A program made the translations under genes and the position numbers. The notes under the pieces were generated by a model. That model had not been told where the DNA came from. It saw nothing but the letters and a program-made list of their open reading frames with translations, and made no database searches. This document shows positions 13,140 through 23,603 of a DNA stretch of 64,000 bases, one piece after another; the first letter of the stretch is position 1, and each line of letters starts with the position of its first letter. Source of the DNA: Toxotes chatareus (lineage: Eukaryota; Chordata; Actinopteri; Toxotidae); contig CM028898.1 in NCBI GenBank assembly GCA_016801885.1, positions 7,398,177-7,462,176 on the forward strand, read 5' to 3'.

Positions 13140-13520
13140 CACAAAGGGCTTGGAAAGCACAGTCCCCCCTCCTGATTGGTCTTTCATATGCTAATGAAGG
13201 AACTGTTCTGGGTTTACTGGCCTGGTTGGAAATGATTTAGGGCGACACCGGTGCTCTGAGCCTTTATGTTTGGGCTGGCCACGGGGGCTCATATATCACC
13301 CTGATCATTAATCAATTAGCGTCTCCTAGCCACCTGTCGGACACATCGGCGCACAAAACATTCCTGCCCTTGGGCAGTTGCTAGACGATGATCATCAGTA
13401 GCACCGCTATTACCTTCCAACCCCTCCACACCCCGGCCCCTCTATATGGTAATACCCTGATGGATTACATAATCACATCCAAACACTGCCCGCAATGACA
13501 AGGGCTCCTCTCCCAGAGAA
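13140..13520. promoter_or_regulatory. Enhancer-like non-coding block
   Basis: Unique, repeat-free sequence with a POU-type atatgctaatgaa (13187-13199), a homeodomain-type cluster tcattaatcaattag (13305-13319), an E-box cacctg (13331-13336) and a CCAAT-type site tgattgg (13173-13179). There is no open frame of note. The density of developmental factor cores resembles conserved vertebrate enhancers, but conservation itself cannot be seen from one sequence. Confidence 0.3.
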
Positions 13521-14277
13521 GCAAATGTGAGTGGAAACTGTCATGGTAGTTTTTTTTTTTTAATGGGTCTCCCCTTCCCAAGCCAATTGAGCAGCAAGTT
13601 TTTTTTTTTTTAACATGCATTTGCCCTCAGCTGTCACAAACAGAAAAGACGGGACAGAGAAGAATTGATGCCGTCCTTGAAGGAGAATCAATAAGCTGAC
13701 GGCTATTCAAAAGTGCTGAATGCACACCAACGCTGTCTCCTCCATTGTTTTAAATGCAACTGCCTCCAGTGAGGTATTGATGGTTGTTTAGTATTGATGA
13801 CGTGTCACAGTAGCCAAATACATGTGAAATGGAAAGCTCTAAACTACCCGGTTCTTAGTGACATTAGAGTGAGTCCGGAAAAGTGATTTTGTTTGGACCA
13901 GATGAACTTAATGCTGACTTGCAGTAAGTGGACGGCTGAAACAAACACACAGTGGCTTTCTGACTAACTGTTCATTCATCACACATTCAGCTTCAACAAC
14001 AAACACCCAGGATCCAAGTCTCTGTTAGGGAAACCGGAGCGAGAGAGGGAGGGAGAAAAAGGCAGAGGCAAAAGAAAGTTGTGTTAAATTTTTCATGGTC
14101 TGTGTTGTTTGAAAACTCCATCAGGCTTTGTGATCTCATGAAGCCACTTGAGACACTGCGGTGGGACAGACGGCGATTGAAAAATTCCTCAAAGGCTTCC
14201 GTTTAACAACTGCCTTCTGCCCAACCGCCACAAACAGTTTTTTTGTGTTGTTGTTTTTTTTTTTCCTGGAGATTTGT

Positions 14278-14285
14278 ATGCAAAT
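14278..14285 (+). promoter_or_regulatory. Consensus octamer (POU/Oct) site
   Basis: ATGCAAAT, an exact octamer, in a unique non-coding stretch. Another near-match, atgcaaag, follows at 14297. Chance matches of eight bases are expected a few times in a window of this size. Confidence 0.2.
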
Positions 14286-14721
14286 TTGAACTCTTATGCA
14301 AAGACCCTCACTGCCACTAGACAATCTCTTTTTCACAGCCTTGCTTCCCTGACAATATCCAACTCCCACCATCCTCCCATCCAACCCCCCAAAAACCCCT
14401 CACATTTTTCACACTTTTTTGTTATTTGGAACTAATTCTTAAAAGCAGCTGAAGAGATAAGTGGCACTAAAATTAGAGCCTAATCCGCCAACCCTCAATG
14501 TGGGGACATGGAGAAAGTAGATTTGTCAAGCCTTGATTTAGCAGTATTCTTTCATTATAAAAGTAGCACTCTTCACGCAGCTTAGCAATACGAAATGGCT
14601 CAATCAGTCTCATGTGGAACATTTAAGTTGGAAGGGGGAAGAGGATGGACCTATCTGTGAACCCAGAAAACTTAGCGTGCCACTGATGCCATTATTGTGT
14701 TGCCAGCATTATTATTCCTAC

Positions 14722-14753
14722 CTGTGCTGCACTCTTCAACTCTGAGTGTTCTC
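14722..14753 (-). other. Possible exon end with strong donor
   Basis: The minus strand has GCACAG|GTAGGAATA with the donor at 14722/14721, and an open frame that runs back through RRTLRVEECSTG. An acceptor is possible at 14754 (tttcattttcaaag), or further upstream near 14838 if the exon includes VKQLFCLEPLKVDGEF. The donor is convincing; the remainder is not. Confidence 0.15.
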
Positions 14754-15066
14754 CTTTGAAAATGAAATTCGCCATCCACTTTCAAAGGCTCCAAACAGAA
14801 GAGTTGTTTCACTGGAGGATTGTGGAAAATCTGGGCCACTGTGTTGGGTGTGTAAAGTGTGTAACACTGGGCTGGGCACTGGAGACTGGGAGTTTTTTTT
14901 TTTTTTTTTTGCTCTTTTTCGTCTTTTAAATCCAACCAGCTCAGGCAAAGAGCCAGCTACCGACATTATCAGGTGGATTTTCAAAAGAACAAAAGCTCCA
15001 CTTCGATTCTTTACACTGCCAGTGGAAAAAAAGCAGAACAGGAACCCCATCCAGCACTGATACTTA

Positions 15067-15089
15067 GTGTGTGTGTGTGTTTGTGTGTG
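15067..15089 (+). repeat. (GT)n microsatellite
   Basis: Short GT run with one TT interruption. Confidence 0.85.
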
Positions 15090-16671
15090 CTCTTACACAT
15101 TTATAGCTCCCTGCCCTTGGTACTCCAACCAAATTCATTTCTTTTATAAGATTATTTCCCTGATAATCTTACACTTTCTTCTATTTACTTATCTCTTCCG
15201 TGAGGTGCTAGAAACTGGCTGTGATATTAGAAGTGCAAAGGTCAAAAACTAAAGCTGGGAACACAGAAAAGAAAGCATATCTGTTCTGGCTCGCTGTATC
15301 TAATCACATTCACAACATAAACGTATTTCAGAGGCCACAAGGCCATATAAAAGATATTTTTGGTAAGATAAATCAAGGAAAGTGCATATTTCTGTTGCCC
15401 GGTATCTGTTGGCGGACCAGCTGTGTTAGAGAGGAGAAACTATTGCTTGAGTAAGATAAAGGCTCTCCACAGTGTACAGAGGCGGAGAGAGGACAGCGGG
15501 AAGGGGGAGGGTGATGGGCAACAGGGCAAAGGCTTGACCTCCCTGGGTCAATAGGTGATTAGTAACATTTATCATACCTACGCAAGCTGCTAAATGAGAA
15601 GCCAGGCAGCTTCTCTCTGAAGAATTCAGCCACATTTCGATGTCAAAGTCCAAATGAAGGCTGGGCCTACTACTGACAACCAGATGCCCTGTGTTTATGA
15701 CAGAGACAAATATTGGAATCCCTAAGTGGAAAAACATGCCATGCTGGCACACAGCAGCGGCAGCGAAACGTTACATCATCTTGAAGATTTAATGAGCACA
15801 GCCTGGATCAGATCAGGAGTTTAAATACCTGCCAATGTCAGTATAAAAGCTTGTATTTCATGCTTCATGAGAGAGGGTAAAAAGCAAGTTTCACTTGATA
15901 GGAAAACAATGGTTGGAGGATGAAGGGGCTGCGGTTGTGGTTGAGGGGGAACAAGCAGCGCTGTCTAAGTCCTGATGAAAGCCATGCAAGGTATCTGAAC
16001 GCAGGGAATCCATGGAGCCACGGCTCAGCCGCACTGACATTCACATGGAGGAAATGACAAAGGAGCAATTGAGTGCGGGGACCAGATTTGGCACAGACTT
16101 ATCAGAAAACACTCCACCCCCAGGGGACTGTCCGACAGTGGCTCTCTGAAGAAGCACGGCAGCTCAGCATTGTTTCATTGCTCTGGACAAGTGGACCGGA
16201 GCTCGAGTGGGTATCCTGGGCCGGAGGCCAACCGAGAATGAAAACACGCTGTTGTGCGGAACGACAATTAGGGCATACTCACGCAACAGACATCCATCAA
16301 AGTGAAGATGACAGTTAATTTCACTAATAAAACAAACATAGCCTTCTTGTTAGCCATTTCATAACTCTTGCATGGGCAGAAAATCTACAATGATGCTACT
16401 AGGAGTGAAATGCACAAACAAAACACAAATTAGAGATGGCATTCCATTTTCATATCCCACGCCTCCAACGCACAGAGAAGATTAACAGTTTTCTGTTGCA
16501 AACACAAGCTTCCGAGTCCTTGGAGCAAATCATTCAGAGCACTCAAGCGTTCGCATGGTCCAAACGCAGTGAAAAGTTATTTTCAGGCTGTCGTACAGGA
16601 GGTGCAGAGCTGGACTGAAATTTAACAATGTAAACTCACGGCCTCAGAGCATGCTGCTACCTTCTCACTAG

Positions 16672-16689
16672 AGACCAGTGAGGACAGAG
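16672..16689 (+). other. Candidate 18-base microexon
   Basis: Acceptor ctgctaccttctcactag ends at 16671 and a perfect donor GAG|GTAAGT begins at 16690. The 18 bases AGACCAGTGAGGACAGAG are open in more than one phase (for example TSEDR). Both flanking signals are strong, but something this short is easily matched by chance. Confidence 0.2.
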
Positions 16690-18759
16690 GTAAGTAAAAC
16701 ACAGAAACGCACAGAAATACAGTATAATAATAAACAAAAAACTGCCTATTATTGTTATTTGATGTCTCAATTCAGACCTCCAACAATACTACAAGCTGAA
16801 CAAAGAAGACATTATACAAACATTATATCATCAATCCTGCAATTCTGTTTCAAAAACTGACAAATATAACAGATTCAATAGCAACAGCACTGTGGACTGC
16901 CCAGTAATTTGGGGAGAACAGCGCTGAATCCAAAGACAAGGAAGCAGCCTTTTCACATGTGCATAGGTGTGACAAGGGGCAGAGCTCCAAATGCTCTGCA
17001 AACTGTTTTCCCCTCATTTTTCACATTCCTGCTTCCACCACTGTCTGTGCTCACTGCTGAACCGCACCAGTCTCCTCTGGTGTCTGGGAGCGATGGAGGA
17101 ACAGTTTGGTTTTAGAGAAGAAACAAAAGCAGAGCAACTGAAATCAACATGAGCTACGCCTCTACTCCACAGTTACAGTGGCACTGCTCATATTCAGTAT
17201 ACACCAGGGGCCATGTCTAATTTTCTGTAGCCTGTTTATGGATCTCATGTACAACTGATTACTGCCGCTTTATACTTGGGGTCTGAAGGAAGTGCTGATG
17301 TAAATATAAAACGCTTGTTAAGGCCATATAGTTATGTACTTGTACATGCCTTCCACATCTCTCTTATCTCTGTTAATAAAGTAATAATGCAATCTTTGAG
17401 TTACATCCATATCACTCTTACAGTTGAGTGCAGCAAAAAAAAAAAAAATCCCTCTCTTGACACAGAAGGCCACTGTTTGCCACAGGGACTTGACATGTAG
17501 CAGACACAGCACAAACCACTCAAGATGAGTTTTCATTCCTTAACACTGTTGATTGTGTGGATCCTTTTCTTGTATTAACAGTCACATCCTGTTGTGCTTG
17601 GGTTTCCCCCGACTGGTTCTACATAATATCCCATAAGAAATTAATATCAGAAAAAAAAAAACAAGAAAAAAAATTAATATTAATGTGTGTAGCAATTAGA
17701 ATAAGAAGAAAATCAGCAATGTATGAAATGGGGTTCATGGTTTTCAGTACAGTTATATTGATATAGACATCTTCAAACAGGTTGGGCAGATACAGAATCC
17801 TCCACTTCGTTTTTGATGTTCTATTGCAATAAAAATCATAGCCTGTGGTTGCAGCAAGCTTAAACTAGGTGTGTCCAAGGGTGATGTGCAAGATGGGGAT
17901 TGAGGTCATCAGGGCATTTTTTAATGGATTATATAAAGCTCAGTCTCTCTACGATCCTTTGTTTGTCATAATCCATTGCACCATTTAAACTCTTTAAAAT
18001 CTGTTTTCCATTGTATTGCAAATTAGTGACCTGAAAGGCAGCATGAACAAATAAACAGTAGCAAGGAGTTTCAATTAATGTTTCCAAAAAGAAAATATTA
18101 GCAAGCAATGACACTTAGAGAAAAAGAGAAAAAAAAAAGAGGTAGCTTGTCTGTGTTTCAGTGTCAGTATTGAGTGCTGAATTTGAACTTCAGTGTCTTG
18201 TTCATTCTGTGGATGAGAAGAGAATGTCTAGATTTTCCTCCCACAAGAGATACACACTTTTTTCCTCCGTGGATACCAAACAAAACACAACTATCATAGG
18301 AAACTATCAAAGGAAAGCAGTGATGCAGGCTGTGTTTTCTTAATGCAAAGTGATTGAGCGTATCTCTGCCTGATGTATTATGTAGGAAAATACAAATATA
18401 GAATCAGATACCCGATGTTAAATGACATCTGGGGGCCAAACAGGCATGCGTCAGTACAACTATGCACAAAAGAAAACAGCCAAATTGCGAATTGGCAGTG
18501 GGCACAAAGTTGAGTAGGCAGTGACTAAGAAAACTAGGGATGGTTGATGTGTACAAATGGGAGGTCCTGCTAAAATCACCCTGGAACACAGGGCAGAGCT
18601 GTGCAGAGAAGCCTTCTGGAACACAGTCAACACATTTCACACACGCAGAGCCTGGAAACAACACGCTTGGGGCTTCCACCTTCATTTAGATGAAAATGGA
18701 CCTCCTCGAGAGGAAATAAAGCCATTTTTAACTCCCCCTCTCGCTACGAATCGGCCTCC

Positions 18760-19020
18760 TGTAATGTGCCCAGTCAATGGACTGTGGGTCTATTCAACTG
18801 CAGGCAGCCCACAGCACAGCCATAAATAATGTAGGGCAGCTCACATGAAACCCTAATCACCATTGTGCTGTCACCCAACAGAGAAGATTGCTTGTTTAAT
18901 TTACTGCGCCGCATCTGTCTCAGTTCTGGCAAATTTAGTTTCACAATTTCAATGAGCAAGTATTCCAGGTATTTATCAATATGCTCTTCACCCAATGCCA
19001 TGAATCAATGAGAATGCAAT
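18760..19020. promoter_or_regulatory. Enhancer-like non-coding block
   Basis: Repeat-free sequence with an even base mix. Segments such as cagcacagccataaataatg and caatttcaatgagcaag carry AT-rich homeodomain/MEF2-like cores embedded in GC-balanced DNA. No coding frame or splice structure. Proposed from texture alone. Confidence 0.25.
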
Positions 19021-19036
19021 GTTCATGTATCTAAGT

Positions 19037-19085
19037 CTGTGTGTGTGTGTGTGTGTGTTTGTTTGTGTGTGTGTGTGCACGTGTG
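19037..19085 (+). repeat. (GT)n microsatellite
   Basis: Two GT runs separated by TTTGTTT; borders the enhancer-like blocks on either side. Confidence 0.9.
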
Positions 19086-19179
19086 TTTTGGTTGACAGTG
19101 TGTATGTGTGCCATGAAGAACAAACAAGAAAGCTGCAGCTTGTGAAACAACAGAGGCTGAGAAGAAGCCATCAACACTC

Positions 19180-19420
19180 AATAACCCGAGCTCATTATTG
19201 GCCATATACAACGTACTTCATTACATTACTATTCCATTAGCATGCAGACATTTGCATATTCCAGTCACCTCTTTACAGAGGCTGTTGATCATAAATGGCA
19301 GCCATATGCTGCCTGGTGCGCCATATTACAGAATTATTACTGCGACACAAAAAGCCAAGAAAAATGGAAATTATGTTGACACGAAATGAAGTACAAAACC
19401 AATCAAAGGATCCACCATTA
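19180..19420. promoter_or_regulatory. Enhancer-like non-coding block with octamer
   Basis: Contains an exact inverted octamer ATTTGCAT at 19250-19257, just after a TAG/ATTAG homeodomain core (attccattagcatgc), plus ggccatatac and gttgatcataaatgg. It directly follows a GT microsatellite and a neutral spacer. No coding potential. Confidence 0.3.
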
Positions 19421-22400
19421 TTGATAGTGTCTCATAGTCTCACTCACTGAAAGAGTATCATTTATATCGGCGGGTTATGCTTTCTTGCTGGCAAACATCT
19501 AGAGGCTGCGGCCTGGTTTGCTGGGTGCATTTCTGAGATGCTTTCCACAACTAGATGTACTGTACACGCAGTCTGTTATCTGCAAATGCAAACTACAAAC
19601 ACAATTAATATTTATGTAGCTTTTATAGGAACAAGATACAGAAGATGAATTAGTGCTTTATAAATCTACACAAAGGTAAATGTTATTAGCCCATAATTGT
19701 CTTTTACTGCTCTGTTTTTGATGTCCACTCCTCCAGCTGCAAACACAGGAATCCAGTCATCAAACAGGCCCTGCACTGCATTTCAGCATGACAGTGATTT
19801 GGTGCGATGGCTCTTCACTGTGTCTGGCTGCACTGTGATGACAGCCAATGGAGACAGAATAAGTAGCAGCGGCTGACTAGCTACACACACTTGGCAGGCA
19901 CAAGCCAAGGCAGCAGAGCGGTACAATAACGATGCCATGAGCTGCTAGCTCAAAGAGCTAACAGCAGCTAGCAGCGAGAGTTGTATCATCTTTGTTCAGG
20001 ACCATTGTCTCTCCACCGTGGTGCTCACTTCACACTGATAAATATGGCCTAGCAACTCAAGCTAATGTGCAAGCAGCTGCGGCCACAGCAGCTGGGTAAC
20101 ACACTGTCAACTGCCACATACGCCCACACAGGAGGCACAATAGAGAGGATTTGTTCCACTGAAATCAGTGTTAAGATGCTTGGGTTTGTGCAGTGCTTTG
20201 AAACCGGACATGGCCACTGCACAGGAGACTCACATGTAGTGTTCCCTATAGCTGACTGGGAATGACACAGAGCCTGCCAAGTGTCTTAATTAGGAAGATG
20301 GCATGGTGAAGAGCAGTCCAACTGATAAGTAACCACTACAGTGTTGTAATCTGGTTTTGTTTGATCTTTGTAAACTGAACATCTTTGCACTTTGAACTGT
20401 GGGTGGGACAAACCAGTGAATTTCATGATGTCATCTTGGACCCTAGGAAACTGGGGTGGACATTTCCACTGAATTACTAAAAAAAATAACAGATTAATTG
20501 GGAAAATCTGGAGCCATGAGTGTGTGATGAATCTAAAATTCTCTATCCGGCACCAGAGCGGTCACTTATATATCTTATATTCTATTGTCGAAGATTAAAA
20601 TTAGCAAAAAAAAAAAAAAAAAAGATGAGAACTACAGTCAACAGAGAACAAATATAAGTGACATAAGTGACTGCAGACACACACTTGGCTCAGATTGGTG
20701 CTCATATTATCAAGGAGCGCTTAAGGACAGATTGAGTAGTCAGACATCTGTGTAAGTGACACCGGCTATCTGGCTATCTGTCTGACTCATGGCAGCAGAG
20801 GGTTAACTTGGCAGCTCAGCTGTACAGTGCAGCTCTAAAAGGAGTATGAACAGCATGTAGCCCAGTGCTGCCTGAGAGAGAGCAACAGGGAAAAAGGAGG
20901 AAGGAGGGAAAAGGAGAGATGGAGAAAAGGCAAAGAGCAAAAGGGGGCGGGTGTGCGAATCCAATTTCCAGTGACAGTACGCTCAGGATCACTGTTTCAC
21001 TGAAAGAACATATCATCTGTCAAAGTTAATGGCAGTGTCCTGGGGAAAATGAAGGAAAATAGAATGGAGACCATTCATTAAGAAGGTGGGGAATGGGGTT
21101 GTGTCGAAGCCACCGGTCTCCTCCACTGTCTCCCTGGGAAAATAAATATATACACAAGCCATTATTTGTGCGTTTACGAGGTGGCAGCACAGCAACGATC
21201 AAGGGCTAGTTCTCATGCTACAGAGATAATATTAGAGCAGATGCCTGAAGAGGAATCCGTGGGCTCGAGCACAGAGCTATCACTAGAAATGAAGAGGTCG
21301 GCCTGGCTGCCTGGTAGGACGGCTGGCAGGCTAGCTAACAGGCCCGGCCAGCCTGTCTCTCACTGTGAGCTGTGGATGTACTCAGTGGAAGCAATTGATA
21401 CCATTGTTTTATGGAGAGGAGGGTGGAGGGGGATTAAGACCCAACAATAGGGCTCTTTCACTGGAAATGTCAGCCGTCACGCCGGGGGACTGTCCGAAAC
21501 CGGGCAGAGACACTTTCATAAAAAGCCAAGGTACAAAATGAGTGTGGAAAATAGTATGAAACTCTGTGACGAGGGCAATGAAATGCTGTGACATGGGCCA
21601 GAACGTTCACACGCCAAATGGTAGAAATGCAATCTCAAACATGGGACAACAGGCTGTGGGAAACGCTACAGCACAGATTATGTGAAACAGAAATGACAAA
21701 CAGAAACACAAGGCTTTCAGTTTATTATTGTTCTGTGTGATCTTGAAGATTTGTTTGTCTAAAAAAATAAAATAAATAAATCAGTACAACAACTGCAGAT
21801 GACTATGTCAATAATTTCGAGGTCTACCAAAACAATCTGTAAGCTTGAAACACATACCAAATCAATAACCAGGATAATAGGTTATATGGGTCTTTAGCTC
21901 AGCCTCATTAGGAAAAAAAGGAGACAAACGTGGCCTGATTCTTCAGGCAAATTAACATAGTGAGAAACCTAAAATATCACAACCAACGATCCATTCTGGG
22001 ACATTTTATTATGAGACTATAAACGGAGAGATATAAAGTTCTATCTCTGAGTGCTTTGATAACCCTACTGGCCTTGGACCTCTTTGAAAAGCTCACTCTG
22101 AAGGTTTGAGGTGAATATAAAGCGCGAGTTGAAGTGAGCTACCCTGCCGCTTTAAGGCTGGGATGAAACCAAGTTATTCTACCACTCTGACCTAATTGCT
22201 CTCTCGCTCTCCCGACACGAACACTGGGAGCTGTGCACTCTGACACGTAAAGATTATTTAATACCATCAAAGCCATAAAAAGAGGAATAAAAGGAGGTGG
22301 TGTGAAAGAGGACGGGTGGGGGGAGGTGGGGGGGGTAACCCTTGCGTGGCTGGCAGGGCCGTGCAGGCCAGTTTGCTGTGTGGAGAGCAGAGGGAAGAGA

Positions 22401-22439
22401 ATCAGTATGCAAAAGCAGCCCGTGTAACTGCCGCCGGCC
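19421..22439. other. No gene recognised
   Basis: Unique sequence apart from repeat family A at 20340-20515 and an A-run at 20606-20623. G-rich run at 22314-22336. Confidence 0.55.
20340..20515 (-). mobile_element. Old interspersed repeat remnant, family A
   Basis: The reverse complement contains 'agtggaaatgtccacccc', 'gtttcctagggtccaagatg' and 'caaagatgttcagtttac'. These match the order and spacing of a teleost repeat that typically reads '..cccatcac..tttcccagagcccaaggtgac..'. A second copy in the opposite orientation is at 40520-40720. The class is not clear to me from the sequence. Confidence 0.5.
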
Positions 22440-22620
22440 GACGTGAGTGGAGCTCCCACATTTCAACATCACAGCAGCTCCACCCCCCCCTCCAAAAAAA
22501 AGAAAAAAAAAATCCCACTCGGCTTCGGCTACACTCTCCTGGTATCGGCTCCCACCCTTCTTCTCTCCTGCTTTTCCCACACTCGCCCCAGTCCCTAAGG
22601 CAATGACTACGTCATTGGGC
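22440..22620. promoter_or_regulatory. Promoter-like patch with CRE-type and inverted CCAAT sites
   Basis: TACGTCA at 22608-22614 is followed directly by ATTGG (22614-22618), a common CREB/ATF plus NF-Y arrangement. The sequence to its left is locally CpG-rich (gccgccggccgacgtgag at 22431-22448). No adjoining first exon is recognised. Confidence 0.3.
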
Positions 22621-22967
22621 ACCACGGCCAAACCACTGTAATATCCCAATTTATTTCTACTTATTCTGACAGAGTCGGAGCCTGATTCATTTAGGTCAAG
22701 GCTGGTTTTATTAGTGTAAAGCAACACTGCTTGGTTCCACTGGACTCCATTTGTAGAAGTAACTGTTTCTCTATTAGGCAAAAAGATGTTATTTGCTGAC
22801 AAAATGAACAATTGTTGTATTGGCATCATCAGTAAGTCGGCAAACCAAAACATGTACACATCAAAACGAATTCTAAAAACCTACCCCACTGCTTTTTTTT
22901 TTTTCCTATTTACAGCAAGTGAAACTCTAATTCTGCAGGGCGGGTTTCAAGTGCTAGTGTTTCTTAC

Positions 22968-23172
22968 CCCAGAAACGGAGCTACCACTGACAGAGAGTGG
23001 GTGCAACTGGGTAGAGGTGTTTACTGTTAAGCAAGAGCTGGGTGACATCTCCCGGGTTCCCTGCCATTGCGGGGATGTCTCATCTGTCAGTGCCTGATGG
23101 GTTTGTGCTGCCGTGGCCCTCTCAGTCCGCCCGGTAAGGGGGGGAGCAGGATGCTGTGTATAGACCACTACA
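22968..23172 (-). other. Candidate 205-base exon, Ser/Thr/Pro-rich
   Basis: Minus strand: acceptor ggtttggtttgcag ends at 23173 and the donor CTGGG|GTAAGAAAC starts at 22967. The whole segment is open in one frame (phase 2 in, phase 0 out). It includes QHPAPPLTGRTERATAAQTH, QALTDETSPQWQGTREMSPS and QLHPLSVSGSSVSG. The sequence suggests a disordered linker. The acceptor tract is G/T rather than C/T rich, which weakens the call. Tc1 debris lies 130 bases upstream. Confidence 0.25.
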
Positions 23173-23263
23173 CTGCAAACCAAACCAAAGCCCCTGAAGA
23201 TTTTTTCAGAGCCAAATTTAGCCAAGTCTTGTCTTGAAGTGGTTCCTCCTTGCTTTAAAATGT

Positions 23264-23304
23264 AATATATATGTATGTATGTGTGTGTGTGTGTAGTGTG
23301 TGTA
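23264..23304 (+). repeat. ATAT/GTAT/GT microsatellite
   Basis: AT, then ATGT, then GT units ending exactly at the TA that precedes the Tc1-like end at 23305. Confidence 0.85.
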
Positions 23305-23603
23305 CACTGCTGGTCGAAAGTTTTAGAAGACCCCCATTTGAAATGGGCCTTTTTCATGGATTAAGCAATTGGTTCTCTTACAGCTAAACCCTATGGAGCT
23401 GGTTTGGGATGAACCGGACAGAAAGCAAAAATCTAGATTAAATTTAGTTCAACACGAAGATTCTGCGATTCCTTGTTTTTTAATTTTCCAATTGTGCATT
23501 TTTTTTCTGTGCTGCAGTTTCAGAAACACAGCAGCACTGAATTATGTAAATTTAAATAGCAGCTGGAAAAGTGTAAATGTTCACAAACTTTTGACTGGTA
23601 ATG
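23305..23603 (+). mobile_element. Internally deleted, decayed Tc1/mariner-like element
   Basis: The left end reads CACTGCTGGTCGAAAGTTTT after a TA, and the right end reads ACTTTTGACTGGTAATG. These are recognisable Tc1-type inverted ends. Between them, 23385-23424 encodes NPMELVWDEPDR, the end of a Tc1 transposase catalytic domain around the NP(I/M)E motif that carries the third acidic residue of the DDE triad. The rest of the roughly 1 kb transposase gene is missing and the frame after the motif is degenerate, so the element is dead. Confidence 0.7.

Larger units (their letters stand above)
14754..18759. other. No gene recognised
   Basis: Unique DNA with T-runs (14895-14910) and A-runs (17434-17447). 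Only the 18-base microexon candidate stands out. Confidence 0.55.

Noticed and set aside
22254..22859. 201-codon minus-strand open frame
   Set aside because: Low-complexity stretches (FFFLFFGGGGG), no domain and no coding-like composition. It crosses a G/C homopolymer zone.
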